Below the pieces are notes generated by a model. It was given only the letters and a program-made list of their open reading frames with translations. It did not search any database and was not told where the DNA came from. A DNA stretch of 64,000 nt. It comes from Symbiodinium natans. Its lineage: Eukaryota; Sar; Dinophyceae; Suessiales; Symbiodiniaceae. This document shows, one piece after another, positions 11,388-23,775 of the stretch; within the stretch, counting starts at the first letter, position 1, and the number at the start of each line of letters is the position of its first letter. Position numbers and translations under genes: made by a program. The stretch covers positions 745,889-809,888 of the forward strand of contig CAJNDS010002746.1 of assembly GCA_905221605.1 (NCBI GenBank), in the 5' to 3' direction.

Positions 11388-12760
11388 CTAGGTGCACCAC
11401 CCTGACCACCGAAACTTCAGACAAAGTATGACGGTTGCGAGAATCGTTTCGGCAAGTAAGAGCTCTTCCGGATCATTCCTGAAACACGCAAGCCCAAGCG
11501 CATGTCTGAGAGACCATTCCCACAACAGGAACCCCTCCAGACCCTAAACTCAAGGCTTAGGCCGCTCCCCTACAGTGGGGGTGCCTAAACCCTAAAAGGA
11601 ATAGGTTTGGGTGGTTTTGCCGCCTCGGACGGCGTGGGGTGGGAGAGAGGTATTAGATGGCCCTCCCCAATCGGGCCCGAGCTGCTCTTCGCACCTCACG
11701 AAGCTTTCGAGCTTGTTGCCAAAGCCTAACCTTCACAGCATCTAGCTACGCCCTATTACAGCAAACCCTAGAACCCTAAACCCAGGATGTCCTACCTGGC
11801 TCCACCTCCCAGCAATTGGGTCTTAAAACATTACACGGCAGGTCTCTGGCGTGAGGCGCTTCGGACGTAATGGTAGGAGTTTAGGGTTTAAGGTCCAAGA
11901 TTCACCTATAGTGTTCCTTATTTCTGACTGAAAGCGACTACGAAGTAATCTGCAAGGGAGCAGCCCGAAACGTTTCATTTACAGGGAATTGGGGATCGAT
12001 CTACGTCACTTGCGATGTCTGTCTTATGGATCGCAATTATGTAATTGATTGCCCTTCCACGTCAAGCACCACGCCCTACACCCTGCATCCGATTGCTTGA
12101 GTAGATTCGGCTGTTGGCCGTCAGATCTGCTCTCGTGTACGAGCTTGTCGAGAGTCAACTGAGCAGGCTCCACAACTTGCGGATTCAGGGTCTAAAGCCT
12201 GAATTGCTGCTTGCTTGACTATGATCCCTGAATGGCATTGCCTTCATCAACCCCCCCCCCCCCCCCCCCCCGCAAGTAAACCCTAAACCCTAAACTTGAA
12301 CCATAAACCCTAAACCGTAAACCCTTAGGAAGAGGGAACCTGGGTAAGCTTTGCGGAACCAGGGCTGTTTCTGGCAGCTCAATCAGTACCCTGGGTTCAG
12401 GGTTTAGGGTTTCGGGTTTAGGGTACTCAGGGGATCAGTCTTAGGGTTTAGGGCTTCGGGTTCGCGCGTCCAGCTCTCAAACACAACGAAGACTGTTGCC
12501 ACTCCATTCTGATTACTGTCCTTTGAATTCCTGACTTATGTCCGTTTTCCCTTGGACCGGAGTGTGGGCTTAAATTGCAAGTTGAGTTGGGACCATGACT
12601 CGCCATACCGGCCCTGTTGCCTAAATCCGCGTAATTTATCGAAAACATGTCCTAAACCGAACAGACCCTGAACCTGTGCCCTTTGCTGCTTGAAGAGCTT
12701 CACAAGGACAAAAAAGAAATCAGGGTCCACTATGGGAAAGCCTTGCTGTTCCAGGAATTC
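11388..12760 (-). other. Candidate exons of an unidentified minus-strand gene
   Basis: Four open islands each follow an AG|G acceptor on the minus strand. (1) 12760-12536 after a pyrimidine-rich TTCCTAG: EFLEQQGFPIVDPDFFFVL ... GRYGESWSQLNLQF..., ending at TAA. (2) 12227-12121 after CATTCAG: IIVKQAAIQALDPESAS... . (3) 11725-11653 after GGTTAG: LWQQARKLREVRRAARARL... . (4) 11478-11388 after GTTTCAG: NDPEELLLAETILATVILCL... . Much of the zone lacks telomere-like repeats, unlike its surroundings. Donor sites were not resolved and phases across the gaps not proven. A plus-strand open stretch (12105-12218) overlaps island 2. No protein family is recognised. Confidence 0.3.
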
Positions 12761-13558
12761 CTAGGAAGTAGCCGAAGTGCAACTTTCGTTAAACCCTAAA
12801 TCCTAAACCCTCAGCCCTGAACCCAGGATCTTGGTGTTAACAGACGATTGGGGGGGAACTTACGGCTCTCACAGCTGAACGAGGTCGGCGTGCCCGGATG
12901 TTGCTTTAGGAAGTTAAAAATGCCCCATCCGCACGGCATAGCAACGTAACATAAGCCCTTCATAACCCTAAAGCACTAATTAGGTATATACACCACAAAA
13001 CCCTGAACCGCCCACCCCCGACACACTATACCCTAAACCCCCACCGCTCGCCCACGCCTCGGTCCAGGTAGCGTGTAATGCTGCGGTCCCTCAGGTCATC
13101 TGGCTGTAAAGGGTTTAGGGTTTAGGGTTCAGGGTTTAGAGTTAAGGGTTAAGGGTTTAGGCTCGTTGACCGGTCGAAAGCTACGGCTGCTGCGAGTGTC
13201 CCTCTACAAGAAGTGAGAGCCCAGGGCCTTGCACTGGAACTTCCTACTAACCTATAGGGGTTTCAGGGTTTAGGGCCGGGTTCAGGGTTAGGTTTAGGGT
13301 TCAGGGTTCATGGTTTAGGGTTCAGGGTTCATGGTTTAGGGTGTAGGGCCACACCATCCCCTCCATAAATCCTAGTAGAACTAAAGTTCCAGGAATTATG
13401 GCTTCAGGGTGTTCTGCTTTTCGGGTATTGAGACTTAGGGGTTGAGGGTCTGAGGGTCTAAGGGTTTTAGGCTCTTCGGGGTTTCGGCGGGGGGGGGGGG
13501 GGGGGGGGGCTCGGGTGTTGGGTGTGGGGTTTTCGGGGGTTTCAGATTCAGGACCGCT

Positions 13559-13800
13559 CTAAACCCTAAACCCTAAACCCTAAACCCTAAACCCTAAACC
13601 CTAAAGCGTGCTACGAAAACTCCCAAAAGCCAGCAAGTCTATGCCGCACTCCAGTCTTTTGCTTCTGTTCTTGCAGGATTTCGAGCACAGGCACGCCTAT
13701 ACGGCCTAAACCCTAACTTCAACGCTGTTCCACCCTAAACCCTAAACCCTAAACCCTAAACCCTAAACCCTAAACCCTAAACCCTAAACCCTAAACCTTC
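13559..13800 (-). repeat. Two CCCTAAA arrays flanking a unique island
   Basis: Runs at 13559-13605 and 13734-13798 frame a 128-bp island. Confidence 0.88.
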
Positions 13801-13973
13801 ATGGGTTCTATATGATCTATGGAACCGGGGACAAAGGTTTCAGGGTCTGGTAGGGCCGACTTGGAGGCTTCATGGGTACCTATAACCCCAACTAGAACTA
13901 TAACTTTACTTATACCCTAAACCCCAAACCCCAAACCCTAAACCCTAAACCCTAAACCCTAAACCCTAAACCC

Positions 13974-14094
13974 TACAAGGTGGGGCCTAGTTATAAGTAG
14001 AGATCTAAGAGCCCTATATTGGGTCATAAGGATCCTAAATTTGGTTATAAGTCCCTTGACTACACTTAGTAGAGTAAGGGGGGACCTCCTTGTA
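13974..14094 (-). mobile_element. Family A inverted-repeat element (121 bp)
   Basis: Ends TACAAGGTGGGGCC and ACCTCCTTGTA; interior shares GGTTATAAGTCCCTT with the 23.9, 34.9 and 61.7 kb copies. A TA on each side may be the target duplication. It lies next to a CCCTAAA array. Confidence 0.82.
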
Positions 14095-14595
14095 TGTCCC
14101 CGAAGTAGGTTATATGTACAGCTAGAATTGGCTGGTTTCCCAAATGAAACCCTAAAACCTAAACCCAAAAGGCTACAGCGAAAAACATCGTTTAGGGTTT
14201 AGGGTTTCGGGTTTAGGGTCTCGTCCCATGCAGGCTCCTGGCTTCCCCCCCGAGAGGGATACGTCAACAAAGGTGCTCTTGATTCCGAGTGGCAAGTCGT
14301 AGACGAAGTTCAACGACTCCTGGGGCCGTGTGGAGAAGGAACCCTAAGCCCAAAGAATGGGAGAGCCTTCCTTCAGTGGCGCGAAGCACTAACCTAACAA
14401 GCCGGAACTTCATAGCCCTAAGACCTAAACCCTACACCGAAACCCTAAACCCTAAACCCTAAATCCTAGACCCGAACCCTAAAGACAGCGTGGACTTGCG
14501 TGGCTCTAAAGCAAGAGCCCTTAAGGCCGAGAAAACTGGCCAAAAGGACTCGAGTCAGAAGCATAGGTCAGCCCAGGCTGGGCTCTCATCCAGAG

Positions 14596-14700
14596 CAGGG
14601 TTTAGGGTTTAGGGTTTAGGGTTTAGGGTTCAGGGTTCAGGGTTCAGGGTTCAGGGTTCAGGGTTCAGGGTTCAGGGTTCAGGGTTTAGGGTTTAAGGTT
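14596..14700 (+). repeat. TTTAGGG array with a homogenised TTCAGGG block
   Basis: Four TTTAGGG units, then about eight consecutive TTCAGGG units (14628-14685), then TTTAGGG again. The block of one variant points to local tandem amplification. Confidence 0.88.
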
Positions 14701-14786
14701 TGCGGGGGCTGGGTTGCGCAAAAACCTGCAAGCGAGCTTTACTCCAAGGCGGGTTCAGGGTTTAGGGTTTAGGGTTGAGGGTTTTG

Positions 14787-14874
14787 GGCAAGAGTAGTCT
14801 AGGAATAGAAAGGGTGCCCTGATAAGGGAACCTAAACCCCCCAAAAAGGGAATACGGGCCCACTCTGGGTCCTA
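14787..14874. mobile_element. Family I element
   Basis: AAGAGTAGTCTAGGAATAG at the left and CCCACTCTGGGTCCTA at the right form loose inverted ends shared with 30.0, 39.8 and 46.2 kb copies. Confidence 0.62.
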
Positions 14875-14920
14875 GTAAACCATCTGTCACTCATTCGGGT
14901 TGAATCTTCTTCAAGTGGGG

Positions 14921-14990
14921 GGTTTCCGAAATTCGGGGTACCTTCTTGGGATCCTTACTATCTGGGGATCCCACTATTTAGGGATCTATG
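14921..14990. mobile_element. Family M fragment
   Basis: GTTTCCGAAATTCGGGGTAC then CTTCTTGGGATCCTTACTAT; the same word order recurs near 18775, 25424, 25480, 27930, 34567 and 43128. Confidence 0.6.
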
Positions 14991-15295
14991 TGCACCCTAA
15001 ACCCTAAACCCTAAACCCTAAACCCTAAACCCTAAACCCAAAGTTTCGTAAACCCCCAAGTTGCACAGTAGGCGGTTTTCAGGATGTTTGAGGAGCAAGT
15101 CGGCTGAAGAGTTTTGGCAGGCAGGGTAACATGGAGGAGCCTTGCCATTACGCCCGGGCGCGTGTACCTGGGGCATCCTAAACCCTAAACCCTAAACCCT
15201 AAACCCTAAACCCTAAACATCCCTAAACCCTAACCCTTAACCCTTAAACCCTAAACCCTAAGCTCATGAGCCAGGGGGGTGAGGGGGGGTCTATT

Positions 15296-15392
15296 TGTTG
15301 ATATATATATATATATATGTCACAGATACAAAAAAGAAAAATATACACATATATGTATATATATATACACTTCTACACATACATACATACAT
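15296..15392. repeat. (AT)n and ACAT-rich low-complexity tract
   Basis: Two (AT)n runs with ACATACATACAT between and after them. Confidence 0.88.
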
Positions 15393-15801
15393 CGTGCACG
15401 ATCTTAGGCACAAATCCCCCACACGATCGGAGGCTTTTGGAGCTTGGGGCGTTTCAGTCCTGGCTCATGCAGTCATCACCTTGGCCGTTCAAGTACCGGT
15501 CGATGGGGGAACCTTTGGCAGTGTGCAGGGTTCATAGGGTTTAGGGTTCATAGGGTTTAGGGTTCATAGGGTTTAGGGTTTAGGGTTTAAGGTTTAGGGT
15601 TTAGGGTTTAGGGTTTAGGCCGCCGCAACGAAGATCTGAACCTGTGAGTGGCCAGCCCTTTGAAACATAAGGAGGGGGGGGGGGGGGGGGGGGGGGGTGG
15701 AATGCTCCTTGCAGCTTATATGGGTTTCCAAGAACGGGCGCACAGATTAGGCTAACCGCTGAACAAATGGTCCTTGGGGGGAGGGGTCCTTAACTCTGCA
15801 A

Positions 15802-15956
15802 TCTTAGGGTAGGTACATGTTCCCTGACTATGGGCCCTTAAAAGGGGGCCTCTTGTGTACCCCTTATAAACCCTCAACAAATTAGGGGCCAATACTGCAG
15901 AACCCTTTAAAGGAGGTAAGGGACCATATTTCAGGACCCAGGAAACTACACTTCGA
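15802..15956. mobile_element. Family G inverted-repeat element (155 bp)
   Basis: Left TCTTAGGGTAGGTACATG and right GGAAACTACACTTCGA, with the AGAACCCTTTAAAGGAGGTA interior shared with the 5.0 kb copy. Confidence 0.78.
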
Positions 15957-16437
15957 TGCAATCAGAATGAACCTCTTTATGACAAGCAGCGGTTCTGGGG
16001 CCCCCTGGTGTAAAAAACGCCCTCATGATTCGGCTACCCCAACGGGGAACACAGTCAAGATCCAAACCCTAAACGTCCCACACCCTAAATCCTAAACCCT
16101 AAACCCCAAACTTCCCACACTTGAGCATGAAAACTACCGAGATCAGAGTAAGGTGGGCCCTGCTCAGGAAGGATGGTTGCAGGGTTTTGGCTTTTGGGGT
16201 TTAGGGTTTAGAGTTTAGGGTTTAGGGTTTGGGGTTTAGGGTTTAGGGTTTCGGGTTTGGGGTTTGGGGTTTAGGGTCTTTACATCGAAGCCCGCTGTGG
16301 AGTGCGTTCAGGTATTTTTTGGGGGATGGGAGGTTCATACAGTTGTAAACCAAAACACCACACTTCTGCCTACAATACCCTAAGGCCCTAAAACCCGAAA
16401 GCTCTAACACCTAAATCCCAAAAAGCACCTGAGCTCT

Positions 16438-16690
16438 AACCCTAAACCCTAAACCCTAAACCCTAAACCCTAAACCCTAAACCCTAAACCCTAAACCCTA
16501 AACCCTAAACCCTGTTGTGGTCAAAGAGGCCAGGAATCTTTGGCTGCATCCGCGCCAGCTCCGGTACAAGCCTTGAGTTGGAGATTGGGACCCTGAACCC
16601 TAGGCCAGGAGTTTAGGGTTTAGGGTTTAGGGTTTAGGGTTTAGGGTTTAGGGTTTAGGGTTTAGGGTTTGGGGTGTAGGGTTTGGGGTA
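16438..16690. repeat. Convergent CCCTAAA and TTTAGGG arrays
   Basis: CCCTAAA at 16438-16514 and TTTAGGG at 16612-16690 face each other across a 98-bp island. Confidence 0.88.
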
Positions 16691-17812
16691 GGGGTTCGGG
16701 GCTCGGGAAGAGCGGTTAGGCGTCAACACACTACTTTTTTTGGAGCCCAACGCCAACGCCTCTCTCATGTAGCCTGTGAGCCTCAACATTTCATTGGCGC
16801 CCTCTGGTACCACATAGTGAAGACGCTAAACCCTACACCCTAAACCCTACACCCTAAAACCCTAAAACCCTAAAACCTAAACCTTACACCCTACACCCTA
16901 CACCCTACACCCTAAACCCTAAACCCTAAACCCTAAACCCCAAACCAAGTCCGGCGAGCCCTAAACTCAATCCCTGTTGAAACCTGAACTTCCAGAGAGG
17001 ATCCCAGTGACACACTGCCCAAGACAAACTCATCACACACGAAAAGGGGGACTTTGTGTTGGGGACAGGGCCCAGGGTTTAGGGTTTAGGGTTTAGTATT
17101 TGGGGTGGCGCTTTTTCTGAGTCACGTCGTACACCATTTTGGGGGATCACGCGTTCATGCACTCGTACAAACCCTATACCCTAAACCCTAGACCCTAAAC
17201 CCTGGGGGGGGGGCGGGGGTTGGGGGATGGGGATGGTCCTGGATGCTCGAATCCAGTCACCCAACCGCCAGCAACCAAAAACACATCTCCCGCAAAAGTG
17301 TCGCTACCAAAGTGTTCAGGGTTTAGGGTTTAGGGCTTAAGTGTTCAGTGTACTCCACACCCCCTCAACAAACAAGAAGACAACACCAAAAGCCAAGTGT
17401 CCTGATGGCAACCTGCTGGATGGCAAAGACCTGTCACACACAAAACTGCCCAGCTTACGCCTCCCAAGCCCTGAATTAACCCATAAAACCCGCTAAGCCC
17501 GAACATCCAAGCCCTGCACAGCCCAACGCCTCGTCAAAGAACCCCCCCAAAATAAGCCCTAAGCCCTAAGCCCTAAACCCTAAACCCTAAACCCTAAAAC
17601 CCTAAAACCCTAAAACCCTAAACCCTAAACCCGAAACGGCACCCCAACCCTCGTTTAGCCTAGCAGCTACTGAGCTCAGTTTTGTCCCGAGCCCAGGGAA
17701 CCCGGAGGCCGCAAAGCCGAAACCCTGAACCCTAAACTCATAAGGTTTAGGGTTTAGGGTTTAGGGTTATTAGGGTTTAGGGTTTAGGGTTTAGGGTTTA
17801 GGGTTTAGGGGG

Positions 17813-17912
17813 TGGGATGTTGCCCCTGATACAAACACTCCTTAATGGGGACTATACTACCCCCAGCTATACGAACTCCTAAGACTGTCAGTATAAGGGG
17901 AAGGCATCCCAA
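17813..17912. mobile_element. Family B inverted-repeat element (100 bp)
   Basis: Ends TGGGATGTTGCCCC and GGGGAAGGCATCCCAA with CTCCTTAA and ACTGTCAGTATAAGG inner blocks. Confidence 0.75.
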
Positions 17913-19030
17913 GTTCCGGGTTCAGAGGGAGTTTTGACAGTTCCCCTTAAGCTCAAAATAGCCCAAAACCGTACATGAGAAGGGCCTCTTGGGGCCCAAA
18001 ACCCCTAAAAGTACAAGTCCTGACTGAGGGCCTTAGGGTTCAGGCTAGAGCCTCCCTCAAGCTCTCCACCCTCTTTTTTTTGTTTCTCAGAAGTTTGGGG
18101 CAGAGATTTGCCGAAGCTCTGTAGAGTTTAGGGTTTAGGATTTAGGGTTTAGGGCTTAGGGTTTAGGGTTCTACACCACGCAAAAGCCCACACACATCCG
18201 ACAGTCAGCTTTCCTCCCCGTAGAACCTTAATGAACACAATATGACAAAATGTTCCCTTGGGTTTATATAAATACAAATGAAAACATTCTCAGGGGCCAA
18301 ACCCTAAACAGTCATAGGGCCCGAAAGTCCGCAGCCGAGTTCCATGCATAGGCCCACGAAAAGAAATAAGTCTCTCAGGTACATGGGCTCTTGGGTCAGG
18401 ATGGGGCAGGGCGAAAGAACCGCAACCTGCTACCTACGTTGAGATAGGGCTTAATTCTAGCATCCCCAAAAGAACACGCTACACTCACCAAAACGGTGTG
18501 CTAGAATGTGTGTGAGCAACCCGAAATACACTCGCCCCCAACAAACAAAACACTGCCTCACAGCCTTATCTAACGCCCCACCTTAACGAAAACAATATAT
18601 TTAAGTATCCTCTTGGGTTTTATATAAACAAAAATATTTTTAGTATCCTCTTGGGTTTCATATAAACAAAAATTAAAAAAAAGAAACTCCCAAGGGGGAT
18701 ATTGGACGAAGTGATCCGGAAGTTCCCTTCTATTGACTATGAATCGAGCGCAGCTGCAGGCATCCACACGTGGGGGTTTCCGAACTTAGGGGTACCTTCT
18801 TGGTGGGTCTTAAACCCTAAACCCGGAAACCCTAAACCCTAAGCCCTAAACCCTAAACGCTAAACCTTCAAGTGTCCCTGGGCCTTGATCCACTGGGGTG
18901 CGCCCGAAACATCTTCGAGCTCCATCTGCCACTCCAGATGCGCCTTGGGGCTCCCACTGATATTGGTGTAGGGTTTAGGGTTTAGGGTTTAGGGTTTAGG
19001 GTTTAGGGTTTCAAGAAACTACTAATTTTC

Positions 19031-19215
19031 TGGCGGGTTCGTAGTAGGGAATGAGAGAATGAGGGCCCTCTATACTCCCGAAAAGGGTATATGTATATAT
19101 ATATATGGATATATAATATGTATATACATATATATATACATACACACATATATATATATATATGTATAGGGCCCTTAGAACTCCCTCACAGCATCCCTAT
19201 AAGGACTGTTAGTAG
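19031..19215. mobile_element. Family D-like element with AT-repeat interior
   Basis: Left end GGGTTCGTAGTAGGGAATGA, interior (AT)n, and a diverged GGGCCCTTAGAACTCCCTC right part. Confidence 0.5.
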
Positions 19216-19730
19216 CCGGGCGAAAAGTTGAATTCTAATTGCTTAAGAACCCCAAAGAAATCAACCACGATATTGCGCACATAAGGGAGAACATTGATTT
19301 TTTGGGGGAGTTCCTCAGCAAATGGTTGTCAAAGGCCTCCGACAAAGTCAGCACAGAAATCACAGAACTAGCTCGAATGCAAACCCTAAACCCCAAGCCC
19401 TCAAGCCCTAAACCCTAAACCCTAAAGCCCTAAACCCTAAACCTTTGCAAACAGGGAGAGCAGATTGAGTCGAGAAGCGACGGCCTTGGGATGAAAGGGT
19501 GTAGGGTTTTCGCGTTTCGGAACACGTTGTGCTGGTGAAAGTGATAGAAATACTCGCCCAACCCGAGGAAGTCGATGACTCTGTACTCTGCGTGCCGGTC
19601 TTCCCCAAAGAGTCGCACCGAACCATGCCAGGACTCACACACACATGCACACAGAGAGTCGACAAATTTGGGGGGTTTAGGGTTAAGCTAGTAGGTTTAG
19701 GGTTTGGGGTATTAGGGTTTTAGGGTTAGG

Positions 19731-20046
19731 GTTTAGGGTTTAGGGTTTAGGGCTTAGAAGGTTTAGGGTTTAGGGTTTAGGGTTTAGGGTTTAGGGTTTT
19801 GGGTTTTGGGCTTAGGGTCTAGGGCTTAGGGCTTAGGTTTAGGGTTTAGGGTTTAGGGTTTAGGGTTTAGGGTTTAGGGATTAGGTTTAGGGTCCAGGTT
19901 TAGGGTTTAGGGTTTAGGGTTTAGGGTTTAGGGTTTAGGGTTTAGGGTTTAGGGATTAGGTTTAGGGTTTAGGGTTTAGGGTTTAGGGTTTAGGGTTTAG
20001 GGTTTAGGGTTTAGGGTTTAGGGTTTAGGGTTTAGGGTTTAGGGTT
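19731..20046 (+). repeat. Longest telomere-like array
   Basis: About 315 bp of TTTAGGG units with scattered variants (TTTTGGG, GGGCTTA, GGATTAGG). Two near-identical sub-blocks carry the same GGGATTAGGTTTAGGG defect (around 19875 and 19950), suggesting internal duplication. Confidence 0.92.
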
Positions 20047-22860
20047 GTTCCAATCGCGAGGTTGGAAACGAGCAGTCAGCTGGTGGGAAAGAGTGAACAC
20101 CTCACGCAGAATTCTATTCAGGAGAGTAAGGGACAGAGCAACACAAAACACACAAACTACTTGGAGTGTCATGGGCACTTCTAGGGTTTAGGGGATTTTG
20201 GGATTCACCCCTAAACCCTGAAACCCCAAAGGGCTCGTGGACTGTTTAAGGATGCGGTGAGTTGGAGACTTTTGGAGCCTTGGACATTTTGAGGTCTTGC
20301 GGCCACTTAGGTGACAGGGGTTTATAAGGTTTAGGGCTTCTATGGTTTACGGTTTAGGGTTTTGGGTGTAGGGCTTCTATGCTGGAGGGATTGAAGGAAC
20401 TTTAGGGGCCTGAAGTGCGGGGTTAGGGGAGTCTTTAGGGTTTTAGAGCTTCTTTTTTTGCAGGCGAGCCCCTTTACATCGTCAGCTGCCCAGTGGGCAA
20501 GTCTAATAGGGTTTAGGGCTTCAGGGTATAACCCTCTTAGGGGGGGTTTAGGGTTTAGGGTTTAGGGTTTATAAGGGCTTCAGGGTTGAGGGGCTTGCGG
20601 AAATGAGGTCGGCGCGCTGTGCGGGCTGGTGGGCCGCAAACGGATCAAGCCGTGGCGAATGGGAATGCGTGGAAAGGCGCCTGATGAAGATGATTATTAC
20701 TATTATGATTATTATTGCTATTATTATTCAGTATTTGTTAGTTGTGTAAATATTATTATACTTATTGTATGTTGTGTTTGCTTTTCTTAGTGTTATTATT
20801 CTTAGGATTATTGTTGTATTATAGTACGTAGGCTTTGTCGGGTTTGGGGGCTAGGTTTACATTGAATGTTGATGACTTCATTCTAGCCATCCACGAAGTA
20901 CGGCTTAGGGGTTGAGCGCTTCAGGCACATCTTCAACGCATTTGGGGGTTCTCTGGCTGGGTGTTCATAAAAAGCCAAAACAGGCACAACGAGCTTGAGG
21001 GCTTGCGACTGAGGATTGGTGGACTTGGGGGTACTCGAAGAGGGTTTGCAGTGTACCCCCGCCCACACAACTCGGAGCCCTACACCCCCTAAACCGTGGC
21101 CGAAGTCTTGGGTCTCTAGCGCGAACTGGCCCTAAACCAACCCTCCCCTAAAGGGCACTAGACAAACCCTAAACCGCCTAAACCCTAACAATTCCCCACA
21201 ACCCTACGCCGGAACGGCCCGAAGGCCTAAACTCTGCAGCCCTACCACGAAGCCACCTTCTCACCCTTTCTACCAACCCTCACAAAGTATAGATCCTATA
21301 AGCCAGAACCCCAAACCCTAAAGCATTATAACCCCTTCGAGCCCTAAACTTTACACCCTAAACCCTAAACCCTAAACCCAAGACCTAAACCCTAAACCCC
21401 AAACCGTAAACCCCAAACCCCAAACCCCAAACCCCGACGCAGCGGCCGCCTGGCTTCGGAGGCAGCTGGACGCCCAGCCACTCAGCGCCTTCGGAGCCTC
21501 TTCAAGGGCACAGCGATTTTGGGGTTCAGGGTTTGGAGGGTTTAGGGTTTAGGGTTTAGGGTTTAGGGTTTATAGGGTTTAGGGCTTGGGATCGTTTAGG
21601 GGTGGAATTTTGGAGAGCTTTTTGGTGGGGCTGGGGGTTTGGGGTTCTAGTGTTCTGGTTGGGGGGGGGGGGGGGGGCGTAGGGTCATGTGGGGCCCAGA
21701 GGCTTGAGAGGGGTTAGGTGGGCTTTCTGGGGTTTACGGGGTGTATGAGGGTCTGTGGAGTTTCTAGAAACCCTAAACCCTAAACCCTAAACCCTAAGCG
21801 AGGTTTCTGCACAGGGCTTTACATCGCAGGATCGTGCATCTTGCACTGCCGTCGTACGGTTCACGGCTATTTCGGCATATCCATATGGCCTCATTCGGTT
21901 TAGGGTTTAGGGTTTAGGGTTTAGGGTTTAGGGTTTAGGGTTTAGGGTTTAGGGTTTAGGGTTTAGGCCTCATTGTCTGGTAGGACAGTCTTGCTACTAC
22001 ATGAGGAGGTGCTCCGGTGAAGATTCGGGGGTTGACTCCAAACCCTGCTTAAACCCTACAAACCCCGTGGGCATCGAACTTTCCGCCTAAAGGTTCCCGA
22101 ATGCCAGCTTTCTCAAAACCGGCCTCAAACATCTGCACAACCAACAGCGCCCTAAAGCCCCAAACTGCAAACCCTATTCGCACCCTGAACCTCTAAACCC
22201 TCAACCCTAAACCCAACAATGTGTGCCAGTAGCGCCTGCTGGTGGAGATGAGAAAGTAACCTCCATACACTCCTGACGTCGCCCCCACAGGGCAGGCAGC
22301 CAATTGCCGCATAAGGTTTGGAGCAAGTTTTGTGGGTTTAGGGTTTAGGGTTTAGGGTTTAGGGTTGCTTCCTTTAGGGGGTTAAGCACCTAATGTTCTG
22401 ATTATCTACTGCAACTGGGGGTCTTGGCAATGGGACCGAAAAACCCGACAACATGTCCCAAGCAAGTCCTTCTCGGCATCCAGAAGGTCCTGAACGTTTA
22501 CCAGCAGCACGAAGTCAATGCAGACAAAGAGGACCTGCGACTTTTGGGCTTGGGGTGTACACCCTAAACACCCCAAACACCCTAAACCCTAAACCCTGAA
22601 ACCCCTAACGGCCCTATACCTTAAGCCCTCAAACCCTTAACCCCAAAACCCGCCCCTCAACCCTAACCCCTAACCTTTCCCTAAACCCAGCCCTCAATCC
22701 CAACAGCCTGCCTGGACCCGCAAGGTATGTGAACAATTGCCCAAACCCAGAAAAAGTGCCATTTGCATATTTTGGGGCAAACCCCAAAACCCTAAACCCT
22801 ATAAACCGCACCCACCATGAACGACTTTGCCACTTCGGGCTACTTTTTTTCCTTACGCTC
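20047..22860. other. Unique and telomere-variant sequence; no gene seen
   Basis: An ATT-rich low-complexity tract (20690-20830) is followed by a unique stretch (20870-21250) with scattered CCCTAAA words. G runs occur at 21660-21677. Islands 21430-21520 and 22230-22330 are unique. No frame can be assigned a function. Confidence 0.45.
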
Positions 22861-22861
22861 C

Positions 22862-23019
22862 ACAATATAGGGGCCTTAATCATTAGAACATTGTTTTTGT
22901 TTTGTTTTTTTTTTTTTTTTTTTGGGGGGGGGGGGGGTGGGGGGTGGCTGGGTTATTCTAGAATAAGGATATAGGGACCATAAGGGAAAACTACCAGCCA
23001 TTTCTCCGACCCTATATTA
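22862..23019. mobile_element. Family K element with T/G homopolymer interior
   Basis: ACAATATAGGGGCCTTAATC left and TCTCCGACCCTATATT right; interior has a T run then a G run and GGACCATAAGGGAAAACTA. Confidence 0.68.
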
Positions 23020-23577
23020 CGCACACAAGATGTGCGCTTTACAAACATCGATGGTGTTGATCTCATCCTAGATTGCATGGCTTGCGTTTTGTGACCGTAT
23101 GAAGTATTGCAACATGAAGCATGATGGTTTATCATGTGACATGATCAGACATGATACGATATGGTGGTTCTGGATGTTCATGATTTTGCATTGCATTCCG
23201 TTCTATTCCCAAAAGCTAAACGGAGTCTTCCTTTACAAGATGGTGCTCGAAACACCCATGATACCACAGTATGACTCCTGAAGGGACAGTGCAAGGGGGC
23301 CCTAGATCCTACTAAGAACTTGTTGGTTTTGCGCTTGAGGGATCACCGAGACTCTCAGATCAATCCCCCAAGGTCCGAAACCCTAAGGGTTAAGGGTTAG
23401 GGTTTTGAGAACCCTAAACCCCTGAGCAGTGTCGGGGTAGTTACATGGTCCGTAGTCCTAAACCCTAAACCCTAAACCCTAAACCCTTGGACAGACCTTC
23501 TGACTCAGAACTCCTAAGCTGCGACTTCCCGCAACCTTCAGCTTGCAGTGCATCATGAAGCCTCGAGAGGAATGGAT

Positions 23578-23705
23578 TGGGGTTTAGGGTTTAGGGTTTA
23601 GGGTTTAGGGTTTAGGGTTTAGGGTTTAGGGTTTAGGGTTTAGGGTTTAGGGTTTAGGGTTTAGGGTTTAGGGTTTAGGGTTTAGGGTTTAGGGTTTAAG
23701 GTTTA
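23578..23705 (+). repeat. Interstitial TTTAGGG array
   Basis: About 17 near-perfect units. Confidence 0.92.
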
Positions 23706-23775
23706 CGTTTGTATTTAGGAAAAAATGCGCGTGTGCACCACACCCACACCAGACAACCCACCCACTTTCTGTTGA

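Larger units (their letters stand above)
14095..18770. other. Repeat-rich region without a recognisable gene
   Basis: Holds telomere-like arrays (14596-14695, 15000-15041, 15178-15262, 16440-16514, 16610-16690, 17572-17635), an AT dinucleotide tract (15300-15370), a G run (15675-15698), and family B, G, I and M elements listed separately. Unique stretches such as 18180-18560 have no convincing long frame. Two near-copies of GTATCCTCTTGGGTTTTATATAAAC (in two spellings, 18605-18665) form a local direct repeat. Confidence 0.45.
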
